A stretch of 55,049 bases of DNA from Nonomuraea deserti (GTDB lineage: Bacteria; Actinomycetota; Actinomycetes; Streptosporangiales; Streptosporangiaceae). This document shows, in pieces, positions 1 through 7,061 of this stretch; the stretch's first letter is position 1; every line of letters starts with the position of its first letter. A program made the position numbers and the translations under genes. Where the stretch lies: positions 1 through 55,049 of the forward strand of contig NZ_SMKO01000044.1 in the NCBI RefSeq assembly GCF_004348685.1, in the 5' to 3' direction. The notes below the pieces were generated by a model. That model was not told the origin of the DNA and did no database searches. It saw only the letters and a program-made list of their open reading frames with translations.

Positions 1-545
1 CACAGCAGGGCGACGCTCGCCACGGCGAGCAGCGCGCCGTGCCAGCCCAGCGGGTCGGCGGCGAAGCCCGCGCCCAGCCGGCCGAGCATCCCGCCCATCG
101 TGTTGCCCGCGATCATCGCGCCCACCGCGCCCGGCAACCGCGCCGTGCCGAGCCGGTCGGCCAGGTACGCCGCCGCCACCCCGGCGAACCCCGCGACCGC
201 CACCCCCTGGACCGCCCGCATCGCCAGCAGCACGGGGAACGACGGAGCCAGCGGCAGCAGCAGCCCGATCACCGCCGACACCAGCACCGACCAGAGGATC
301 ACCCGCCGCCGCCCCGCCACCCCGGCGAGCCAGGCCAGCGGCAGCACACTCACGGCGAGCGCGGTCGTGGCCACGCCGATCGCCAGCGACGCGCTCCCGG
401 GATCCAGCCGGAACGCCCCGGCGAGCTGCGGCAGCACCGGCTGGGGAGCGTACAGCAGGGCGAACGACGACACTCCGGCCGCCGCCACGGCCGCGCTGGC
501 CCGCCGCGTGGCCGCGGGCAGAGCCCGATCCTGAGTGACCACCAC
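1..545 (-). CDS. MFS transporter, N-terminal part (cut by window start)
   Basis: The reverse strand encodes about 181 residues, open to the window edge, starting VVTQDRALPAATRR. It shows alternating hydrophobic helices with the MFS signatures of a short basic loop after the second helix (AGVAGRRRVI) and a later RAVQGVAVAGFAG segment, as in the CynX/YnfM-like exporters. The first GTG, at 545, sits 6 nt downstream of a TAGCGT hexamer (557-552), so a leaderless start is likely; a stop codon lies just upstream in frame. It is divergent from the LysR gene at 581 and is probably its target. Substrate cannot be inferred. The C-terminal half lies outside the window. Confidence 0.85.
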   Translation of the reverse strand, partial: MVVTQDRALPAATRRASAAVAAAGVSSFALLYAPQPVLPQLAGAFRLDPGSASLAIGVATTALAVSVLPLAWLAGVAGRRRVILWSVLVSAVIGLLLPLAPSFPVLLAMRAVQGVAVAGFAGVAAAYLADRLGTARLPGAVGAMIAGNTMGGMLGRLGAGFAADPLGWHGALLAVASVALL

Positions 546-580
546 ACGGCCACGCTAAGCACGGCTCATAGATACGTCTA
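546..580. promoter_or_regulatory. Divergent leaderless promoters with TAGA-N4-TCTA inverted repeat
   Basis: The 35-nt gap holds TAGCGT on the minus strand (557-552) 6 nt from the transporter GTG, and TAGATA (569-574) 6 nt from the LysR ATG. The short inverted repeat TAGA-N4-TCTA (569-580) overlaps the LysR -10. LysR proteins commonly bind a T-N11-A site between divergent genes; here the space is very small. I see no convincing -35. Confidence 0.5.
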
Positions 581-1579
581 ATGCGGAAATGGGCGATGAT
601 TCATACTGTGATGGATGAATCCGACGAGCAGCTGGCCGCACGCCTCGCTTCCGACCTCGCGCTGATCGCGGCGGTCGGCGAGACCGGGCACGTGACACGC
701 GCGGCCGAGCTGCTCGGCATCCCCCAGCCGACCGCCAGCCGCCGCCTCGCCGCGCTCGCCGACCTGGTCGGCGCGCCACTCGTGCTCCCCGCCGGCCGCG
801 GCATCCGCCTGACCAGGGCCGGGCGCGTGCTCGCCGCCGCCTCCGCCCGCGCGCTGGGCTCGGTGACCGCCGCCGTCCGCGAGGTGCGCGAGGAGATCGA
901 CCCGGGCACGGGCCGCGTCGTCCTCGGCTTCCTGCACCTGCTCGGCCGTACGCTCGTCCCGTCCCTCATCCGCGACTTCCGCGAGCGCCATCCCGGGATC
1001 CGGTTCAGCCTGGTGCAGGGCTCGCGGCAGAACATGTTGCGGGCCGCGCGCGAGGGCGAGATCGACCTGGTGTTCCTCGCGCCCATGCCGCTGGACGACC
1101 CCGGCCTGGTCAGCAGGCCGCTCGCCGACCAGGAGCTGGTGCTGTCCGTGCCGCGCTCCCACCGGTTCTCGGCCAGGAGGCGGGTGCGGGCCGCCGAGCT
1201 GGCGGGGGAGGAGCTGGTGACGCTCGAACGCGGCTACGGCCTGCGCCAGATCACCGACGACCTGTGCGCCAGGGCGGGGATCGAGCCACGGATCGTGTTC
1301 GAGGGGCAGGAGTCGGAAACCGTGCGCGGGCTCGTGGCGGCGGGGCTGGGGGTGGCGATCCTGCCCCGCTCCGGGCCGCCCGGCTCGGTCGCCGGGGTCA
1401 TGGAGATCCCGCTGTCGCCGCCGGTGCTCAGGACGATCGGCGTGAGCTGGCCGGCGGGCGAGCGGCTGACCCCTGCGGCGCGGGCGTTCAGGGATCACGT
1501 GTGCGCCGGTATGACGGACCTGGGGCCGGGCTTCCGTGGTGGGCCGCCGCCTGGAGTTCCACATGACCGATGGGCCTGA
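581..1579 (+). CDS. LysR family transcriptional regulator
   Basis: A 332-residue protein with an N-terminal winged helix-turn-helix (about residues 25-80: LALIAAVGETGHVTRAAELL, then PQPTASRRLAALADLVGAPL) and a C-terminal periplasmic-binding-like effector domain. Length is normal for LysR, which averages 300, with a slightly long N-terminus. The ATG at 581 is 6 nt after a TAGATA hexamer and fits a leaderless start; ATG 596 and ATG 611 are in-frame alternatives, and 611 would give the more usual spacing before the HTH. Its divergent neighbour is an MFS transporter, so it probably controls that exporter in response to a small ligand. Family certain, ligand unknown. Confidence 0.9.
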   Translation: MRKWAMIHTVMDESDEQLAARLASDLALIAAVGETGHVTRAAELLGIPQPTASRRLAALADLVGAPLVLPAGRGIRLTRAGRVLAAASARALGSVTAAVREVREEIDPGTGRVVLGFLHLLGRTLVPSLIRDFRERHPGIRFSLVQGSRQNMLRAAREGEIDLVFLAPMPLDDPGLVSRPLADQELVLSVPRSHRFSARRRVRAAELAGEELVTLERGYGLRQITDDLCARAGIEPRIVFEGQESETVRGLVAAGLGVAILPRSGPPGSVAGVMEIPLSPPVLRTIGVSWPAGERLTPAARAFRDHVCAGMTDLGPGFRGGPPPGVPHDRWA

Positions 1580-1632
1580 GGGGGGTCAATGGGCCGGATG
1601 AGGCCTGAGGGGCCATGGGCCAGACTGGTGAG

Positions 1633-2025
1633 ATGACTGAGGACGGTGATGCGGGCGTGCCGGGCTCGCTGGCGAGGGTGCTCGCCGACGTGGCGGCGGA
1701 GCGGGCGGCGCAGGACGTGCGGTGGGGCATGCAGGTCCTGCCCGACGGCACTGGAGGCGAGCGGGCGGCGGCCGAGTCGGACGCGGCTCGGCACGCGACG
1801 GACACGGCGGCCCGCGCCGGCGCGCTGACGTGGCGGCACGTCCTGGCAGAGGAGGTGATGGAGGCGTTCGCGGAGACCGAGCCGGACCGGTTGCGCGCCG
1901 AGCTCGTCCAGGTGGCCGCCGTCGCCGTCAAATGGGCCCAGGCCCTCGACCGCCGCCCGTCCGGACGACCACGAAGCACGGCTCCCGGCCTCTCCCAGGC
2001 GCGGGACCCGAACGGTGCGGGGTAG
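1633..2025 (+). CDS. Small MazG-like (all-alpha NTP pyrophosphohydrolase-like) protein
   Basis: About 130 residues. The region AAERAAQDVRWGMQ, followed by LTWRHVLAEEVMEAFAE and LRAELVQVAAVAVKWAQALD, has the pattern of small actinobacterial and phage proteins related to the MazG fold: an E-E-x-x-E helix and a later E-L-x-Q-V helix carrying the acidic residues that would bind Mg. I take the ATG at 1633 because CAGACT ends 6 nt before it; ATG 1615 would add six residues. The C-terminal 25 residues are basic and low complexity. It stands alone between LysR and the benzoate block. Catalysis on nucleotides is known for the family, not shown here. Confidence 0.6.
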   Translation: MTEDGDAGVPGSLARVLADVAAERAAQDVRWGMQVLPDGTGGERAAAESDAARHATDTAARAGALTWRHVLAEEVMEAFAETEPDRLRAELVQVAAVAVKWAQALDRRPSGRPRSTAPGLSQARDPNGAG

Positions 2026-2086
2026 GCCGAGCGCGCGTGCTGAGCCTGGGCCACCCGGCGTGGAGGAGGGGATGGTCTACAGTTCG

Positions 2087-2123
2087 TTGATGTCGCGACG
2101 TAGGCATGTATACAGTCGAGCGC
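2087..2123 (+). promoter_or_regulatory. Promoter of the amidohydrolase-box unit
   Basis: TTGATG (2087-2092), a 16-nt spacer and TATACA (2109-2114), with TACAGT (2111-2116) as an alternative -10 placing the start of transcription at or just before the ATG at 2124. The -10 lies in the palindrome TGTATACA (2107-2114), which could be fortuitous. Confidence 0.55.
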
Positions 2124-2984
2124 ATGATCGACGGACGACTGCTGGTCGACGCCCACCTCCATCCGCCCAGGCTGTCCACGCTCAAGCCCGCCTGGACGCG
2201 GTGGGCGGAGCAGTACGGCGCCCCAGGCTGGCGCTCGGCCTTCGACGGCGACGGCGTGGTGATCCCGTCGGCGTTCGACGAGCTGCTGGCCGCCGAGGGC
2301 GTGGACCGGGCGATCCTGCTGTGCGAGTACAGCCCGAAGGTCACCGGCATCCAGCCGGTCGAGGACCTGCTGCCGATCGTCGAGCACAATCCCGGCCGGT
2401 TCGCGTTCCTGGCCAACGTCAACCCGCACCTGCACCACCCGATCGCCGCGGAGCTGCTGCGGCAGGTGGGGCTCGGCGCGATCGGGCTCAAGATCCATCC
2501 CGTGCACGGCGGGTTCTCGCCCGCCGATCCGATGCTGTACCCGGCGTACCAGGTCTGCGCGGAGCGCGGCCTGCCCGTCGTCGTCCACTGCGGCACCAGC
2601 ACCTTCCCCGGTTCGTCCGTCACGATGGGAGCGCCCGAGCTGCTCGGCCCGGTCCTGCGTGACTTCCCCGGCCTCACGCTGGTCCTCGCGCACGGCGGGC
2701 GCGGCTGGTGGTACGACCAGGCGGCGTTCCTCGCTCTCATGCACGACGACGTCTGGATCGAGCTGTCCGGCCTGCCGCCCGCCCGGCTGCCCGACTACTA
2801 CCAGCGGTTCGACCTGCGGCGCCTGGCCCGTGCGTTCGTCTTCGCCACCGACTGGCCGGGAGTCCCCGGCATCGCCCGCAACGCCCGCGCCCTGGCGCGG
2901 CTCGGCCTGGACGACGAGACGCTGGACCTCGTGCTCGGTGGCAACGCCATGCGGATCTACTTCGGAAGCTCTACACAGGGTTGA
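2124..2984 (+). CDS. Amidohydrolase-2 family TIM-barrel metalloenzyme
   Basis: A 286-residue protein of the amidohydrolase/decarboxylase superfamily. Visible metal ligands are the N-terminal DAHLH motif, LKIHPVHGG in the middle, VVVHCGTS, VLAHGGRGWW and the late FATDWPG aspartate. This is the usual order for ACMS decarboxylase and related hydrolases, and the length fits. The ATG at 2124 is chosen because a -10 hexamer overlaps the upstream ATG at 2106. The gene ends 31 nt before boxC and may be its first operon partner, so a role in aromatic-acid breakdown is plausible. The reaction (decarboxylation, or lactone or amide hydrolysis) cannot be read from the sequence. Confidence 0.8.
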   Translation: MIDGRLLVDAHLHPPRLSTLKPAWTRWAEQYGAPGWRSAFDGDGVVIPSAFDELLAAEGVDRAILLCEYSPKVTGIQPVEDLLPIVEHNPGRFAFLANVNPHLHHPIAAELLRQVGLGAIGLKIHPVHGGFSPADPMLYPAYQVCAERGLPVVVHCGTSTFPGSSVTMGAPELLGPVLRDFPGLTLVLAHGGRGWWYDQAAFLALMHDDVWIELSGLPPARLPDYYQRFDLRRLARAFVFATDWPGVPGIARNARALARLGLDDETLDLVLGGNAMRIYFGSSTQG

Positions 2985-3009
2985 CGGCACACCAGTGCAC
3001 TGTTGAACT
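2981..3009 (+). promoter_or_regulatory. boxC promoter with palindromic site
   Basis: TTGACG (2981-2986), 17-nt spacer, TGAACT (3004-3009), 6 nt before the boxC ATG, so boxC can have its own leaderless transcript. The spacer contains the perfect palindrome CAGTGCACTG (2993-3002). The first 11 bases TTGACGGCACA recur at 6997 before the benzoate-CoA ligase gene, suggesting a common regulator. The -35 overlaps the amidohydrolase stop codon. Confidence 0.5.
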
Positions 3010-3015
3010 AGGGGT

Positions 3016-4677
3016 ATGACCGGACAGCCAGAGGTGTCGTTCGACACCGATCCCGGGCGGTACCGCCACATCCGGCTGGAGGTGGACGGCGAGATCGCCA
3101 GGATCGTGCTCAAGGTCGACGAGAACGGCGGCATCGCCCCCGGATACGACCTCAAGCTCAACTCGTACGACCTCGGCGTGGACATCGAGCTGCACGATGC
3201 CGTCCAGCGGCTGCGCTTCGAGCACCCGGGAGTCCGCGCGGTCGTCATCACGGGTGGGCTGGACAAGGTGTTCTGCGCGGGTGCGAACATCCGCATGCTC
3301 GCGCAGTCGTCCCACGCCTGGAAGGTGAACTTCTGCAAGTTCACCAACGAAACCCGCAACGCCATCGAGGACGCCACCGCCCATTCGGGGCAGACCTACC
3401 TCGCCGCCGTCAACGGGACCGCGGCCGGCGGCGGCTACGAGCTCGCCCTGGCCTGCGAGTGGATCATCCTGGTCGACGACGGCTCCACGGCGGTGTCGCT
3501 GCCGGAAGTGCCGTTGCTGGGCGTCCTGCCGGGCACGGGCGGCCTGACCCGGCTCACCGACAAGCGCGGCGTGCGCAAGGACCTGGCCGACGTGTTCGCG
3601 ACGCGCAGCGAGGGGGTGCGCGGGCGGCGCGCGGTGGAGTGGCCGCTCGTCGACGAGGCGGTGCCGCGCAGCAGATTCGAGGAGACGGTACGCCGCCGCG
3701 CCCTGGAGGCCGCCGCCCGCTCCCAGCGTCCCGAGCAGCCCGCCGCCGGCCCCCGGAGCCCCGGGCCCGGGGCCCGCCCGCAGCGCTCCGTCGCCGCCGC
3801 GCCGGTGCCCCTGCCCCCGCTGCGCCCCGACGGATACACGTACTCGACGGTCCGGGCCGAGCCGGACGGCGACCAGGTGGCCGTCACGGTCCGCGGGCCG
3901 GCGGCGGACGCGGACCCGCGCCTGGTGGACGAACACCACTGGTTCCTGCGGATGACCAGGGAGCTCGACGACCTCATCCTGCGGCTGCGCACCAACGAAC
4001 CGGACCGCGGCACCTGGGTGATCAGGACGGAGGGCGACCTCGACGCGGTGCTCGCCCACGACGTCGGGAGCGACGCGTGGCCCTTCGGCGAGCTGCGCCA
4101 CTACTTTAAGCGCACGCTCAAACGCCTCGACGTCACCAGCCGCAGCCTGGTCGCCCTCATCGAGCCGGGCAGCTGCTTCGCCGGGCCCCTCCTGGAGCTG
4201 GCCATGGCCTGCGACCGCCAGTACATGCTGGACGATCCCGACCGGCCCAACGCCGTGCGGCTGTCGCGAGCCAACTTCGGCGACTACCCGATGGGCAACG
4301 GCCTGTCCCGGCTGGCCGCGCGCTTCCTCGCCGAGCCCGACCGGGTGGCCAAGCTGGAGCAGGAGACGGGCAGGCGGATCGACGCCGCCGAGGCGCTGGA
4401 GCTGGGGCTGGTCACGTTCGCGCCGGACGACATCGACTGGGACGACGAGGTGCGCCTGGCTCTCGAGGAGCGGGCCGCGCTCAGCCCTGACGCGCTCACC
4501 GGCATGGAGGCCAACCACCGTTTCGCCGGGCCGGAGACCATGGAGACCAAGATCTTCGCGCGGCTGGCCGCCTGGCAGAACTGGATCTTCACCCGTCCCA
4601 ACGCGTCCGGACCGGACGGCGCGCTGCGGCGCTACGGCACCGGACGGCGGCCCGCGTACGACCGGAGGCGAGCCTGA
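3016..4677 (+). CDS. boxC: Benzoyl-CoA-dihydrodiol lyase (2,3-epoxybenzoyl-CoA dihydrolase) BoxC
   Basis: A 553-residue protein of the size of known BoxC (about 550). In the aerobic box pathway it opens the ring of 2,3-epoxybenzoyl-CoA hydrolytically, releasing formate and 3,4-dehydroadipyl-CoA semialdehyde. The N-terminal half is a crotonase fold: GGLDKVFCAGANIRML, then GTAAGGGYELALACEWI (oxyanion hole region, about residues 136-152), then PEVPLLGVLPGTGGLTRL. A Pro/Ala-rich linker (about 235-265) separates it from a second, degenerate crotonase half, as expected for BoxC. It is followed after one base by boxB. No Shine-Dalgarno at good spacing is seen; a leaderless start is likely. Confidence 0.93.
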   Translation: MTGQPEVSFDTDPGRYRHIRLEVDGEIARIVLKVDENGGIAPGYDLKLNSYDLGVDIELHDAVQRLRFEHPGVRAVVITGGLDKVFCAGANIRMLAQSSHAWKVNFCKFTNETRNAIEDATAHSGQTYLAAVNGTAAGGGYELALACEWIILVDDGSTAVSLPEVPLLGVLPGTGGLTRLTDKRGVRKDLADVFATRSEGVRGRRAVEWPLVDEAVPRSRFEETVRRRALEAAARSQRPEQPAAGPRSPGPGARPQRSVAAAPVPLPPLRPDGYTYSTVRAEPDGDQVAVTVRGPAADADPRLVDEHHWFLRMTRELDDLILRLRTNEPDRGTWVIRTEGDLDAVLAHDVGSDAWPFGELRHYFKRTLKRLDVTSRSLVALIEPGSCFAGPLLELAMACDRQYMLDDPDRPNAVRLSRANFGDYPMGNGLSRLAARFLAEPDRVAKLEQETGRRIDAAEALELGLVTFAPDDIDWDDEVRLALEERAALSPDALTGMEANHRFAGPETMETKIFARLAAWQNWIFTRPNASGPDGALRRYGTGRRPAYDRRRA

Positions 4678-4678
4678 C

Positions 4679-6088
4679 ATGTCCATCGACTACTCCGAGC
4701 GCATCCCCAACAACGTCGGCCTGTCGGACGACCGGCGGCTGCAGCGGGCGCTCGAATCGTGGCAGCCGCGTTTCCTCCAGTGGTGGGCCGAGATGGGTCC
4801 CGCGCTGCCCACCCAGGACGTCTACCTCCGCACCGCCGTCGCGGTCGGCCGCGAGGGCTGGGCGCACTTCGGCCACGTGCCGCTGCCGGAATACCGGTGG
4901 GGCATCTTCCTGGCCGAGCGAGACACCGACCGGCGCATCGCGTTCGGCCAGAACAAGGGACGGCCGGTCTGGCAGCAGGTGCCCGGAGAGTACCGCGCCG
5001 ACCTGCAGCGGCTCATCGTCATCCAGGGCGACACCGAGCCCGCCAGCGTCGAGCAGCAACGCCGGCTCGGGCTGACCGCCCCGTCGCTCTACGACCTGCG
5101 CAACCTGTTCCAGGTGAACGTCGAGGAAGGGCGGCACCTGTGGGCGATGGTCTACCTGCTGCACGCCTACTTCGGCCGGTCGGGGCGCGACGAGGCAGAG
5201 GCGCTGCTGCTGCGCAACTCGGGCAGCGAGGACTCCCCCCGCATCCTGGGCGCCTTCAACGAGGAGACGCCCGACTGGCTGTCGTTCTACATGTTCACGT
5301 ACTTCACGGACCGCGACGGGAAATACCAGCTCGGGACGTTGAAGGAGTCGGCCTTCGACCCGCTGAGCCGTACCTGCGAGTTCATGCTGAAGGAGGAGGC
5401 CCACCACATGTTCGTGGGCACCACGGGCGTGGACCGGGTGGTCGAGCGGACCGCGCAGCTGATGCGGGAGCACGACACCGACGACATCCGGGCGCATGGC
5501 GGGATCCCGCTCGGGGTCATCCAGAAGTACATCAACTTCCACTACAGCGTGAGCCTCGACCTGTTCGGGAGCGAGACGTCCACCAACGTGGCCAACTATT
5601 TCACCGCCGGTCTCAAGGGGCGCTGGCAGGAGGAGCGGCGCAAGGACGACCACGTGCTCACCGAGGCGTACTCCGTCGTGCCGCGGGTGGAGGACGGGCG
5701 GGTCGCCGACGTGCGGCTGCCCGCGCTCACCGCGCTCAACGCGGACCTGCGCGAAGAGTACGTCGCCGACTGCTCCACCGGCGTGAACCGGTGGAACCGC
5801 ATCCTCGCCGACCACGGGCTGGACCCGGCGCTCTACCTGCCGCACCCCGGGTTCAACCGCCACGTGGGCATCTTCGCCGGGCACCATCTCACCCCGGACG
5901 GGCGGGTCGTCGACCCCGTGGCCTGGGCGGCGGGCCGCGACCGGTGGCTGCCCACGGCGCAGGACAAGGCGTACGTGCTGTCGCTGATGCGCCCGGTGTA
6001 CGAGCCGGGGAGGATCGCCGCCTGGGTGACGCCGCCCCGCAACGGCATCAACGGCCGGCCGCTCGACTACGTGTACGTCCACCTCTGA
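4679..6088 (+). CDS. boxB: Benzoyl-CoA 2,3-epoxidase oxygenase subunit BoxB
   Basis: A 469-residue class I di-iron monooxygenase component that, with O2 and electrons from a reductase (BoxA in proteobacteria), epoxidises benzoyl-CoA. The two E-x-x-H metal-binding motifs are present: E150-G-R-H153 and E240-A-H-H243, at the spacing known for BoxB. N-terminal SIDYSERIPNNVGL is typical of the family and the length is standard (about 470). It starts one base after the boxC stop, so the two are co-translated. No boxA-like reductase or ferredoxin is found in the window, so reducing power must come from elsewhere. Function is assigned with high confidence. Confidence 0.95.
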   Translation: MSIDYSERIPNNVGLSDDRRLQRALESWQPRFLQWWAEMGPALPTQDVYLRTAVAVGREGWAHFGHVPLPEYRWGIFLAERDTDRRIAFGQNKGRPVWQQVPGEYRADLQRLIVIQGDTEPASVEQQRRLGLTAPSLYDLRNLFQVNVEEGRHLWAMVYLLHAYFGRSGRDEAEALLLRNSGSEDSPRILGAFNEETPDWLSFYMFTYFTDRDGKYQLGTLKESAFDPLSRTCEFMLKEEAHHMFVGTTGVDRVVERTAQLMREHDTDDIRAHGGIPLGVIQKYINFHYSVSLDLFGSETSTNVANYFTAGLKGRWQEERRKDDHVLTEAYSVVPRVEDGRVADVRLPALTALNADLREEYVADCSTGVNRWNRILADHGLDPALYLPHPGFNRHVGIFAGHHLTPDGRVVDPVAWAAGRDRWLPTAQDKAYVLSLMRPVYEPGRIAAWVTPPRNGINGRPLDYVYVHL

Positions 6089-6115
6089 CCGGATCGCGGC
6101 GGGTCAGGTGGCGGG

Positions 6116-6940
6116 TCACGCGGAGCGGAGGGCGGCCCAGCGGTCCTGCGCGGCCTCGCGCCAGGTGGCGTGCAGGTCGGTGAAGACGTTGGCCGCCCGC
6201 ACCCCGATCCAGTCGGGCGGCAGCAGCTCCAGCGGCAGCTCGGGGTCGAGCATGGGGAAGCGGCGCCACGCGTGCACCAGGCGGATCTGGGCCAGCAGCA
6301 CCGGGTCGCCCGCCGCGGGGCGCATCCCGGCGAACTCCCGGATGAAGCGCTCGTACTGCGCCGCCAGGTCGCCGAGATGCCAGGCCTGGTCGACGAGCGT
6401 GCGCTCGGAGCCGATGCCCGCGAACGGCCCGTTGAAGGAGTAGGCGGAGGAATCGAGCCCGAGCCCGGTCACCACCTGTTTGGCCTCCGCCTCGCGGGAG
6501 GCGTGCGGGCTCACCCACACCCCCGGCACGGGGCTGCCGAACCCGGCCCAGGTCAGGCCGGTGCGCAGGCGGTGGCGCAGCTCCCGCTTCGACTCGGGCA
6601 CGGTCGCGATCAGCACGACCCACCGGCCGTCCCACGACTCGCGGCCCCGGCCGAAGGCGTAGATGCGCTCGGCGCCCTCCGTCAGCAGCTCGCGGCCGCG
6701 CCCGGTGAGCGCCCAGCGCACCCGCCGCCCGTCGCGCTCGGAGGCGATCCAGCCGTCGGCGGCCATCCGCGCCAGGGCCTGCCGGGCGGACTTGTCCTCC
6801 ACGCCGAGGCCGCCGAGCACGTGCAGCAGCGCCGACGTCCACGCCGGCCGGTCGTCCGGCAGCACGTGCTCGCCGAACACGGTCAGCAGCAGCGACCTGG
6901 CACTCGCCTGGCGCCGCAGGGAACGGGACGGCCCCGTCAC
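6116..6940 (-). CDS. paaX: PaaX family transcriptional regulator
   Basis: A 274-residue protein with the three PaaX domains: an N-terminal winged helix (LLLTVFGEHVLPDD, about residues 17-95), a central Cas2-like ferredoxin-fold segment (WDGRWVVLIATVPESKRELRHRLR, about 105-180), and a C-terminal helical domain. PaaX proteins repress phenylacetate genes and are released by phenylacetyl-CoA; here the genomic partners are benzoate genes, so benzoyl-CoA is the likely effector (inference). The GTG start at 6940 follows a GA-rich ribosome site (GGAGAGGAGAGG). It is divergent from the ligase gene at 7062 and convergent with boxB. It takes the place held by BoxR in proteobacterial clusters. Confidence 0.9.
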   Translation of the reverse strand: MTGPSRSLRRQASARSLLLTVFGEHVLPDDRPAWTSALLHVLGGLGVEDKSARQALARMAADGWIASERDGRRVRWALTGRGRELLTEGAERIYAFGRGRESWDGRWVVLIATVPESKRELRHRLRTGLTWAGFGSPVPGVWVSPHASREAEAKQVVTGLGLDSSAYSFNGPFAGIGSERTLVDQAWHLGDLAAQYERFIREFAGMRPAAGDPVLLAQIRLVHAWRRFPMLDPELPLELLPPDWIGVRAANVFTDLHATWREAAQDRWAALRSA

Positions 6941-6996
6941 GACCTCTCCTCTCCGCGGGGGCCTGATCGGCCCTCAGCCATCAATGCTACAAGTCA

Positions 6997-7026
6997 TTGA
7001 CGGCACATCACTTCTGTGTAGAAGAT
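6997..7026 (+). promoter_or_regulatory. Benzoate-CoA ligase promoter with the shared box motif
   Basis: TTGACG (6997-7002) is followed by GCACATCA and, 16-18 nt later, by TAGAAG or GAAGAT as -10. The block TTGACGGCACA is identical to that of the boxC promoter at 2981. It lies in the 121-nt gap between paaX and the ligase gene and so is well placed for PaaX-like control. Confidence 0.5.
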
Positions 7027-7061
7027 TTGCCTACGGAAGCCGCCTGCGGATGGGGACGACC

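Noticed and set aside
39..581. Plus-strand frames of 144-180 codons at the window start
   Set aside because: They are antisense to the MFS transporter; their translation is Arg/Pro/His-rich without hydrophobic helices or motifs.
2107..2114. TGTATACA as a regulator operator
   Set aside because: Eight bp overlapping a -10 TATACA is likely to be symmetric by chance; no second copy is found near the box genes.
2971..6082. Minus-strand open frames of about 570 and 500 codons opposite boxC and boxB
   Set aside because: They mirror the codon pattern of the real genes and contain no domain; boxC and boxB match their families from end to end.
6663..7061. Upstream extension of the benzoate-CoA ligase frame
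   Set aside because: It is antisense to paaX and Ser/Arg-rich; the ribosome site and homology start at 7062.
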